From: Roseobacter sp. HKCCD6576-2 | Lineage (GTDB): Bacteria; Pseudomonadota; Alphaproteobacteria; Rhodobacterales; Rhodobacteraceae | DNA length: 64,000 nucleotides | Assembly (NCBI RefSeq): GCF_013179285.1 | Contig: NZ_WVNW01000001.1 | Coordinates: 496,001 to 560,000, forward strand | Direction: 5' to 3' | Shown here: positions 32,936-40,698 of the stretch, in pieces | How the letters are laid out: every line of letters begins with the position of its first letter | Position numbering within the stretch: position 1 is the first letter of the stretch | Position numbers and translations under genes: made by a program | The notes under the pieces: generated by a model | What the model saw: only the letters and a program-made list of their open reading frames with translations | Database searches by the model: none | What the model was told of the DNA's origin: nothing

Positions 32936-33882
32936 CCTTGTAACGCCTCCCACATTTCTATGTCGCGTTGTGCCGTCCAGATGCGCGGTGTGTCGATGCC
33001 GCGCGCCTCGTCATAGGCGCGAGCGACATTAAACGGCAGGCAATGCTCATAAATCGCGTAATCGGCGAATTTCGGGTCACAGGCGGCGCGGACCGCATCC
33101 CAGGCTTCTTTCAGGCTGCCGCCGCGAGCGGCAACCTTCGCGGCGGGCGCATAGGTGCTGGCCACGAAATCGCGGGTGCTTTCGATGGCGCGCTCAACGG
33201 CGTCTTTACCAACCAGCGCATCGCCGCGACCCGGCGCAATCGCGTCCACATCGAAGCTCGCGATATTATCGAGCGTTGGACCCCATTCCCGGAAATGCCC
33301 GTCACCGCAATAGCAGGCGGAGTGGTCTTCCACGATATCCCCGGTGAACATCACGTTTTGGTCCGGCACATGGATCACGATATCCCCCGCCGTATGCGCC
33401 CGGCCCAGATGCATCAGATCGACCCGGCGGTTGCCGAGATAAACACTCATATCCTCGCTAAAGGTTGTCGTCGGATAGGTGAGGCCAGGGATGCTTTCAT
33501 GCCCTTCGAACAAGCGGGGGAAGCGTTGAAACTCGCTATCCCAATCCTCTTGACCGCGTTCGACGACCATAGCGCGGGCCGCTTCGCCCATAATGATCTG
33601 ATCGGCGTTATAGGCCGAGGCACCAAGCACGCGCACCGCGTGATAATGGGTCAGCACCAGGTGTGAGATCGGTTTGTCCGTCACCTCACGCACCTTTTCG
33701 ATCACTTTTGCAGCCAGGCGCGGGGTCGCTTGCGCCTCGACGATCATGACGCTGTCGTCGCCGATGATGACGCCAGAGTTCGGGTCCCCCTCGGCGGTGA
33801 AGGCCCAAAGTCCGTCACCAACTTCGGTGAAGGAGATGGTCTTTTCCGTCATGTCGCCTTGGGAGGCAAAAGCTTTAGCCAT
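32932..33882 (-). CDS. Metallo-beta-lactamase-fold hydrolase with altered zinc motif
   Basis: A 316-aa MBL-fold protein (SoxH/quinoprotein-relay-like layout). The canonical HxHxDH is replaced by H79-Y-H81-A-V83-R84 (THYHAVRVLGASAY), so the second-zinc ligands Asp and His are missing. Later ligands are kept: HLGRAHTAGDIVIH and MFTGDIVEDHSACY. It probably binds one metal, or uses it differently. First gene of the coupled operon MBL-DinB-FAD hydroxylase-DUF2783-maiA. A lactone or thioester hydrolase step in aromatic catabolism is my inference only. Confidence 0.85.
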   Translation of the reverse strand: MAKAFASQGDMTEKTISFTEVGDGLWAFTAEGDPNSGVIIGDDSVMIVEAQATPRLAAKVIEKVREVTDKPISHLVLTHYHAVRVLGASAYNADQIIMGEAARAMVVERGQEDWDSEFQRFPRLFEGHESIPGLTYPTTTFSEDMSVYLGNRRVDLMHLGRAHTAGDIVIHVPDQNVMFTGDIVEDHSACYCGDGHFREWGPTLDNIASFDVDAIAPGRGDALVGKDAVERAIESTRDFVASTYAPAAKVAARGGSLKEAWDAVRAACDPKFADYAIYEHCLPFNVARAYDEARGIDTPRIWTAQRDIEMWEALQG

Positions 33883-33934
33883 GGTAAGGATTTCCTTGCT
33901 AGACGCCTGATCCGGCGTGTGATCGGGTAGAGGG

Positions 33935-34501
33935 ATGATATTGCGTCGAAATACGGTGCCCTATTGGGTCACTGCAGCGGTGATCGCGGCTTGTGCCATC
34001 ATCTTGCTGCAAATGGGTCGCGTGCCGTATTGCGAATGCGGCTACATCAAAATCTGGCACGGGCAGACCTTCAGCTCGGAAAGCTCGCAGCATCTGTTTG
34101 ACTGGTATTCGCCTAGCCATTTGATCCACGGCATCTTGTTTTACGGGGCGCTGTGGGTCGTGGCGCGCAAGCTGTCGGTCGGTTGGCGGTTGGTGATTGC
34201 GACGCTGATCGAGGTGGTTTGGGAGATTTCCGAGAATACGGATGCGGTGATCGAGCATTACCGCGCCGTGACGATCTCGCTGGATTACTACGGCGACAGC
34301 GTCGTCAATTCGATGGCCGATCTGGCCGCGATGCTTATTGGCTTCTGGCTGGCACGGAAGCTGCCGATTTGGGCCAGCGTGGCGATCATCATCGGCTTCG
34401 AGGCGCTGACGATCTTTCTGATCCGCGATGGTTTGGCGTTGAACGTGCTGATGCTCTTGGCCCCGATCGAGGCGGTGCGCGACTGGCAAAGCGGGCTTTG
34501 A
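33935..34501 (+). CDS. DUF2585/UPF0314 membrane protein
   Basis: A 188-aa inner-membrane protein with about five helices. The family signature is the polar stretch SSQHLFDWYSPSHLIHG (50-66), then EVVWEISENTDAVIEHYR and SLDYYGDSVVNSMADL. Acidic and histidine residues face one side, which hints at an enzyme or transporter core, but the function is unknown. It lies on the plus strand between two minus-strand aromatic-catabolism genes. It either inserted into that cluster or is a neutral neighbour. Confidence 0.85.
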   Translation: MILRRNTVPYWVTAAVIAACAIILLQMGRVPYCECGYIKIWHGQTFSSESSQHLFDWYSPSHLIHGILFYGALWVVARKLSVGWRLVIATLIEVVWEISENTDAVIEHYRAVTISLDYYGDSVVNSMADLAAMLIGFWLARKLPIWASVAIIIGFEALTIFLIRDGLALNVLMLLAPIEAVRDWQSGL

Positions 34502-34538
34502 GCCGGGATATATCTGTGCCGACCGCATCCGTGGAGGT

Positions 34539-35783
34539 CTAAAGCGACCGTGCGGGCAGAATGGTGCCGGTGCAACTGCCAAAGCCGATCTTGTAACCGT
34601 CCCCCAAGGCCGCGCCATAGAGCGTGACGGTGTCGCCGTCCTCCAGGAAGCTGCGCGTAACGTCGCCGGGCAATTGGATCGGGTCTTTGCCCCCCCAACT
34701 GATCTCAAGCAGCGAGCCGCGATTGTCCCGCTCCGGCCCCGAAATCGTGCCGGAGCCTAAAAGATCGCCGGTGGTCATGGCGCAGCCGGAGGAGGCGTGA
34801 TGCGCCAATTGCTGCGCGGCGGAGTAATACATCTCGTTGTAATTGGTGCGGCAGATCACGGTTTCTATGCTGCTGCCGGCCGGCTGCAACCCCACGCTAA
34901 GCGAGATGTCGAAAAGCATCGGGCCGGGTTCTTCGAGATGCGGCAGAAGCGGCACCTCGCGCGGCGGGGTGGGCGCGCGGAACGGGTCCAGCGCAGCGGT
35001 GGTCACGATCCAGGGGCTGATCGAGGTGGCGAAGGCTTTGGCCTGGAACGGCCCAAGCGGTTGGTATTCCCAGGCTTGGATGTCGCGCGCGGACCAGTCA
35101 TTCAACAGCACATAGCCGAAGATCATTTCATCGGCCTCGGCAACGCTGAGCGTGTCGCCCATCGCGGTCATGCCGCCGACAATCGCGCCCATTTCCAGCT
35201 CAATATCAAGCCGTTTGCAGGGGCCGAAACTCGGCGCATCGGCATCGGGGGCTTTCGTCTGGCCATTGGGCCGGACGATATCCGTGCCGCTGACCACGAC
35301 CGTGCTGGCGCGACCGTTATAGCCGATGGGGATGTGCAGCCAGTTCGGCGGCAGGGCGTTCTCGGCCCCCCGGAACATGGTGCCGACATTCGTGGCGTGA
35401 TGCCGACCTGCATAGAAATCGGTATATTCGGAAACCGCGATCGGCAGGTGCAGCGTGGCCTCCGCCATCGGCACCAAAAGCGGCTCCACCTCGGCCTGCT
35501 CTGCCGCACCCTCGGAGAGGATGGCGATCAGGCGCGCGCGGAGGGCTGCCCAAGCCTCCGGACCCAGATCCATCACATCATTCCAAAACGGCAGGAAGAA
35601 GACATCCGCCTCGCCCATGTCGACCAGCCCGACGTCTTCGGCGGCGGCCATGTCGAGGATCATATCGCCAATTGCGACACCACACCGGGGCGGCTCATCG
35701 CCGGTTGAAAACACACCATAGGGCAGGTTGTTCAGTGGAAAGGGGCTCTCGGCCGAATTGGCGGAGGTCACCCAGCTTTTCAT
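34539..35783 (-). CDS. fahA: Fumarylacetoacetase
   Basis: A 414-aa enzyme that hydrolyses fumarylacetoacetate to fumarate and acetoacetate, the last step of tyrosine/homogentisate breakdown. The N-terminus (MKSWVTSANSAESPFPLNNLPYGVF) matches the family start closely, so ATG 35783 is used. DFYAGRHHATNVGTMFRG and VLLNDWSARDIQAWEYQPLGPF are the active-site and calcium-binding regions. It is divergent from the MarR gene, with an operator between. The homogentisate dioxygenase gene often adjacent in relatives is absent. Confidence 0.94.
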   Translation of the reverse strand: MKSWVTSANSAESPFPLNNLPYGVFSTGDEPPRCGVAIGDMILDMAAAEDVGLVDMGEADVFFLPFWNDVMDLGPEAWAALRARLIAILSEGAAEQAEVEPLLVPMAEATLHLPIAVSEYTDFYAGRHHATNVGTMFRGAENALPPNWLHIPIGYNGRASTVVVSGTDIVRPNGQTKAPDADAPSFGPCKRLDIELEMGAIVGGMTAMGDTLSVAEADEMIFGYVLLNDWSARDIQAWEYQPLGPFQAKAFATSISPWIVTTAALDPFRAPTPPREVPLLPHLEEPGPMLFDISLSVGLQPAGSSIETVICRTNYNEMYYSAAQQLAHHASSGCAMTTGDLLGSGTISGPERDNRGSLLEISWGGKDPIQLPGDVTRSFLEDGDTVTLYGAALGDGYKIGFGSCTGTILPARSL

Positions 35784-35927
35784 TAGCGGCATGGAACGGC
35801 TTTCGCTTGGGCCGGTCGGGGGGCACCCTCGGGCGATCGGACAAGGAAGGGGGATCGTGACGCGCTTCGGCCCTTCGAGCAAGGGGCGCGAGGTGCGGGG
35901 GCCTCCCTCCCCCACGTGGTTGGAATA

Positions 35928-35947
35928 TTAGTTGGTTTTGTAACTAA
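35928..35947. promoter_or_regulatory. MarR-type palindromic operator
   Basis: TTAGTT (35928-35933) and AACTAA (35942-35947) flank GGTTTTGT, giving a 20-bp dyad of the size bound by MarR dimers. It sits 13 bp upstream of the MarR start and between that gene and divergent fahA, so control of both is likely. Confidence 0.6.
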
Positions 35948-35960
35948 CAAGGCCTAGTCT

Positions 35961-36410
35961 GTGCAAATGGTCAAAAATGACGACTTCGATCTGCGCGATT
36001 TTCTGCCCTATCTGCTGACCCAAGCGGCGGAGCGGTCGAGCCTGGCGTTTCAACGGCATTACAAAGAGCGCTATGGCATGTTGCGCACCGAATGGCGGGT
36101 GCTTTTGCATTTGGGCCGATATGGCGCGATGACCGCGAAAGAGATCTGTCGCCGGTCGCATATCCACAAGACCAAGGTGAGCCGCGCGGTCGCCGCGCTA
36201 GAGAAAAAACGCTATCTGTCGCGGTCCGTGATGGATGCGGACCGTCGCCAGGAATTGCTGAACCTGACGGCGAGTGGAGACCGGGTGTTTCGCGCCCTTT
36301 ATGAGGAGGCGCGGCGGTTTGATGAGGCTTTGACGGCGCCGTTCAGTGAGGAAGATGTCGCTGTTTTGCGCCGGATGTTGGCGCGGATGGCTGATTTGGA
36401 TCAGGTCTGA
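35961..36410 (+). CDS. MarR-family transcriptional regulator
   Basis: A 149-aa winged-helix regulator: LRTEWRVLLHLGRYGAMTAKEICRRSHIHKTKVSRAVAALEKKRYLSRSVMDADRRQ is the wHTH with wing (about 35-95). Dimerisation helices lie at both ends. The start is GTG 35961 or ATG 35967. It is divergent from fahA and preceded by a 20-bp dyad. MarR regulators of this kind often repress homogentisate or other aromatic-acid genes until the substrate or its CoA ester binds; that assignment is inferred from position. Confidence 0.9.
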   Translation: MQMVKNDDFDLRDFLPYLLTQAAERSSLAFQRHYKERYGMLRTEWRVLLHLGRYGAMTAKEICRRSHIHKTKVSRAVAALEKKRYLSRSVMDADRRQELLNLTASGDRVFRALYEEARRFDEALTAPFSEEDVAVLRRMLARMADLDQV

Positions 36411-36446
36411 GCGGAAAGGCCAGGATTTGGTCTCGGTTGGTAAAAG

Positions 36447-36470
36447 ACGGCCCCGCCGAAGCGGGGCCGT
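36447..36470 (-). terminator. Rho-independent terminator (10-bp GC stem, CGAA loop)
   Basis: ACGGCCCCGC (36447-36456) pairs perfectly with GCGGGGCCGT (36461-36470) around a CGAA loop (TTCG on the minus strand). On the minus strand it is followed by CTTTTACC, a usable T-run, so it best terminates leftward transcription from the DUF2798 gene. It may also stop MarR transcripts. The rest of 36411-36621 shows nothing recognisable. Confidence 0.75.
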
Positions 36471-36621
36471 GGCTAAAAGGACGTTGCTGCTCAAAACCGG
36501 AGCGTGTCACCGTAGCAAGGCTGTGATCCTGTCGCGCAAAGATGCGCGATAGGCAGCCAAACGGTGCCACGTCCGCTCATGTGTCGGGCAGCCGGTCGAA
36601 GCGGTTCAAAGAAATCTCAGA

Positions 36622-36852
36622 TTAAGTGTCTGCGCGCACCAAACGCGCCACCAAACGGCGGGTGATCGGGGCGACGATCAGGACCGCCGGGAAGGCCACG
36701 GCCCAGGAATTCACCCATGACGTCATCCAAAGCCCAACAAATCCGTCTGCCAATCCGGCGGCGCGAAAGGTGGCGATACCGGAGACGAGAAACGACATCA
36801 TACCTGACAAAAGCAGGCCAAAAAGAATATGGGCGAAGCGGGCAGGGATCAT
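36622..36852 (-). CDS. DUF2798 small membrane protein
   Basis: A 76-aa two-helix membrane protein: ARFAHILFGLLLSGMMSFLVSGIATF and WVNSWAVAFPAVLIVAPITRRLVARLV are the paired helices typical of DUF2798. ATG 36852 (MIPARF) gives the compact family length. It lies between MarR and a WYL regulator. Function unknown. Confidence 0.82.
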   Translation of the reverse strand: MIPARFAHILFGLLLSGMMSFLVSGIATFRAAGLADGFVGLWMTSWVNSWAVAFPAVLIVAPITRRLVARLVRADT

Positions 36853-36930
36853 TCGGGCCTCCGGCACGGTGGGCATAGTAATTGACGGTGACAATAAACA
36901 TCCCCGCTGATGCGGCAAGTCACAAACCGA

Positions 36931-37629
36931 CTAGTGCGGATCGCAGCCGTAGCGCGCCAATTGTTGGGCGTAGAAGTCTTGCAAACCTTGACCCGGTTCC
37001 GGGTTGAAGGCCCCGGCGCTTTCGGCCGTGCCGATCCGATCCAGTCGGAACATGCGGAAATCTGCGCGCAACTCACACCAGGCGACAAGGGTCCAGACCG
37101 GCCCCCAATACCAAAGCCCGACCGGGCGGACGATCCGGTTGGTGTTGTTGCCCGCCTCATCGGTATAGGCGATGGCAATCCGCTCGCGTTTGGTCACAGC
37201 GGCCTCAAGCTGATCGATGGTTTCGCGCAGGGCTTCGGTCATATTCGCGCGCGGCATGGCGTGGATCGCAACGGCCTCGGCACGGGCGCGGGCGTCATCT
37301 GGAAGAACACTGGTGATCTTGTCGAGCGCTTGATCCGCCCCGCGCACCATGGCGGCGCCACCCCAGGCCCGGATCATCCGGGCACCTGCGGTCAAAGCCA
37401 CGATCTCTTCGGTGGTGAACATCAAGGGCGGGAGGTCATACCCCGCCCGCATCAGATAACCCAAACCGGCCTCGCCATCTATGGGCAGGCCCGAGCCGAT
37501 CAAATGGGCGATATCGCGATAGATCGTGCGCTCGGAAACTTCCAGCGCCTCGGCCAGATACCGGGCGGTGGTCAGCTTGCCGGAACGCAGAAGCTGGACG
37601 ATTTGAAACAGTCGGTCAGCGCGTCGCAT
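36931..37629 (-). CDS. YafY-type transcriptional regulator (HTH_11 + WYL domain)
   Basis: A 232-aa regulator. The N-terminal HTH (RADRLFQIVQLLRSGKLTTARYLAEALEVSERTIYRDIAHL) is followed by a WYL-type ligand domain with RIVRPVGLWYWGPVWTLVAWCELRADFRMFRLDRI. The gene lies 48 bp downstream of a VOC-family gene on the same strand, a recurrent pairing in proteobacteria. A 9-bp inverted repeat upstream of the VOC gene is its probable operator. The inducer is unknown. Confidence 0.9.
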   Translation of the reverse strand: MRRADRLFQIVQLLRSGKLTTARYLAEALEVSERTIYRDIAHLIGSGLPIDGEAGLGYLMRAGYDLPPLMFTTEEIVALTAGARMIRAWGGAAMVRGADQALDKITSVLPDDARARAEAVAIHAMPRANMTEALRETIDQLEAAVTKRERIAIAYTDEAGNNTNRIVRPVGLWYWGPVWTLVAWCELRADFRMFRLDRIGTAESAGAFNPEPGQGLQDFYAQQLARYGCDPH

Positions 37630-37677
37630 GAGAAATAGGGTAGCGCGGCCCCCGGGGTGGGGGCCAGCGCGTTCCTC

Positions 37678-38052
37678 TCAGCTGTTGAACTGGAAGAAGC
37701 CGATGGAGTTCCCATCAAGGTCGCGGGCATAGAAAAATGCCCCTGATGGCAGCGGAATGTCAGGGCTTTCCACCTTCCCGCCCGCCGCTTCAACCCGTTT
37801 GCGCGTCGCGGCCAGATCATCGGGAGCGACCAGATGAATCGTCGAGCCATGCTCTGAAGGTGTGCCCGGGTAGAGATGGCCAGAGATACCATTGGTGGTG
37901 TCTGAGGTGGGGAACATCGCCATAGGATTCGGACCATTGTTGTCGAAGGTCAGGTTGGTATCGAGCACAGCGTCGTAGAAAGCGATGGATTTCTCAAGAT
38001 CGCTGACCGGGATCTCAAACCAGCAGACGGTATGTTGGGGATGGACAGGCAT
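37678..38052 (-). CDS. VOC-family (glyoxalase/bleomycin-resistance fold) protein
   Basis: A 124-aa single-domain VOC protein: HTVCWFEIPVSDLEKSIAFYDAVL at the start and FFYARDLDGNSIGFFQFNS at the end supply the metal-site histidine/glutamine and phenylalanine positions in a somewhat relaxed form. ATG 38052 (MPVHPQHT) is chosen. It is transcribed with the WYL regulator downstream. A lyase, dioxygenase or antibiotic-binding role cannot be told apart. Confidence 0.85.
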   Translation of the reverse strand: MPVHPQHTVCWFEIPVSDLEKSIAFYDAVLDTNLTFDNNGPNPMAMFPTSDTTNGISGHLYPGTPSEHGSTIHLVAPDDLAATRKRVEAAGGKVESPDIPLPSGAFFYARDLDGNSIGFFQFNS

Positions 38053-38099
38053 GTTTGGGCTCCATGTTTCGGGATTTACCCAACCTCTATCGCATACCC

Positions 38100-38123
38100 C
38101 TCCTGACAACGTTCTGTCAGGAG
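38100..38123. promoter_or_regulatory. Perfect 9-bp dyad, candidate WYL-regulator operator
   Basis: CTCCTGACA (38100-38108) and TGTCAGGAG (38115-38123) flank ACGTTC. It lies 48 bp upstream of the VOC start and 15 bp after the DUF1285 stop. CTGACA...TGTCAG dyads are known for YafY-type repressors, as I recall, so this is the likely control site of the VOC-regulator pair. It could also act as a DUF1285 terminator stem. Confidence 0.55.
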
Positions 38124-38137
38124 CCTGTCACCTCGGG

Positions 38138-38728
38138 TCAGATATTTAGCTCTGACACCGGGATAATTGGAAAGAACACACCGCCAGACCAGACGCCGAA
38201 CCAGTTTACGTCCTCATGGCAATAGGCATCGCCCAAATCGACCAGCCGATAGAAGCTTTTGCGGTCGATCAGCGCCTCCATGCCGGCGCGGACCATAACA
38301 TAGGGCGAGGGTTCGCCGCTTGCGTCACGGATCACGCGGATCGGGTTCTCGGCCCCGGCGGTCACCGTATCGCCCACATGGGTGGTGAAGGTGATCACCT
38401 GCGCGGGTCCATCCCCCGCCGCCTCGAAATCCTGGGCGACAAAGGGTGCGTCTTCGACCCGAATGCCGACCTTCTCCACCGGCGTGACCAGGAAGTATTT
38501 GCCCTCTTCGAGCTTCAAGATCGACGAGAAAAGCCGGACCAACGGCGCGCGACCAATCGGCGTGCCGTTGTAGAACCAGGTCCCGTCGCGTTTGATCTCC
38601 ATATCCAGATCGCCGCAGAATGGCGGGTTCCAGAGGTGCACAGGCGGGAGTTTGCCGTCTTTTTGGGCAGCTTTCGCCGACGCCATCAGGCTTTCGGCAT
38701 CAGGGGTCACAATGTTTTGTCCAGACAT
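38138..38728 (-). CDS. DUF1285 protein
   Basis: A 196-aa protein whose LPPVHLWNPPFCGDLDMEIKRDGTWFYNGTPIGR near residue 30 is the DUF1285 signature, followed by LVRLFSSIL and a C-terminal beta-rich domain. The two-domain fold has been linked to ligand binding, but the function is unknown. ATG 38728 (MSGQNIV) is chosen. It is divergent from the moxR operon with a 75-bp gap; in relatives these genes are also neighbours. Confidence 0.87.
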   Translation of the reverse strand: MSGQNIVTPDAESLMASAKAAQKDGKLPPVHLWNPPFCGDLDMEIKRDGTWFYNGTPIGRAPLVRLFSSILKLEEGKYFLVTPVEKVGIRVEDAPFVAQDFEAAGDGPAQVITFTTHVGDTVTAGAENPIRVIRDASGEPSPYVMVRAGMEALIDRKSFYRLVDLGDAYCHEDVNWFGVWSGGVFFPIIPVSELNI

Positions 38729-38803
38729 GTCTTTTGCCGTTTGTGGTCGGGGCAATAGTTCGGTTTACTTACACACAACATATTCACCTTGTGGAGCATT
38801 GCC

Positions 38804-39807
<1,004 letters not shown>

Positions 39808-39811
<4 letters not shown>

Positions 39812-40698
39812 GCGACACCGCGCTTCATACGCCCGAGACGCTTCGCTCCAGATCGGAATCCGTTGCGCGCAGCCTGCCGCCGCTTCTGGTGGAGGCGCAG
39901 CATTTGGCGGCGACGATCCTATTGGGCGAGCATGGTCGCAAACGGGCCGGAACGGGCGACGAATTCTGGCAATACCGCGCCGCCGAGGCCGGCGATGCCT
40001 ATCGCAGCATCGATTGGCGCCGCTCGGCCCGAGCGGATGGCCATTTCGTGCGGCAAACCGAGTGGCAGGCGGCGCAATCGTTGATGATCGGGGTGGATGA
40101 TGCCGCCTCGATGACTTTCACGGGCGACAAATCTCGACCGTCGAAACTGCGGCGGGCGCAGACCTTGGCGATGGCCTTGAGCATCCTGGCGGTGCGCGGT
40201 GGCGAACGGGTGGGCCTGACGCATCTGGTCGATCCGCCACGGGGCGGCGAGGCGCAGTTGATCCGCATGGCCTCCGCCTTGATGGACAGTCATGAGCTGG
40301 GCGATTATGGCGCGCCGAAGCCGCGCGTTTTGCCCGTGGGCAGTCGGGCGGTGTTCTTCTCGGACTTCTTGGGCGACCCGTCGGCGATTGAGACCGTCTT
40401 GGGCCAGGCCGCAGATCGGGGTGTAAAGGGCGCTTTGGTGCAGGTGTTGGATCCGCAGGAAGAGCTTTTTCCTTTTGATGGGCGGACGCTGTTTGAAAGC
40501 ATGTCCGGGACGATCCGGTTTGAGACGTTGAAAGCCAAAAGCCTCCGCGAAGCCTATTTGGAGCGGCTGGCCGAGCGGAAGGCGCGGCTGAAAGAGATCA
40601 CCCGGCGCACCGGCTGGCGCTATCACTGCCACCATACCGACAAATCCGGCGAACCGACTTTGCTTTGGCTCTACAATATGTTGGATCGGGCCCGGTAA
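39808..40698 (+). CDS. DUF58 protein
   Basis: A 296-aa protein of the DUF58/von Willebrand-like family that regularly follows MoxR. The core motif GRKRAGTGDEFWQYRAAEAGDAYRSIDWRRSAR contains the family's RxYxxGDxxRxIDWxxSAR-like block. The start is TTG at 39808 within the moxR stop codon. It is predicted cytoplasmic here. It probably bridges the MoxR ATPase and the two membrane proteins encoded next; it ends in an overlap with the BatA-type gene. Confidence 0.9.
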
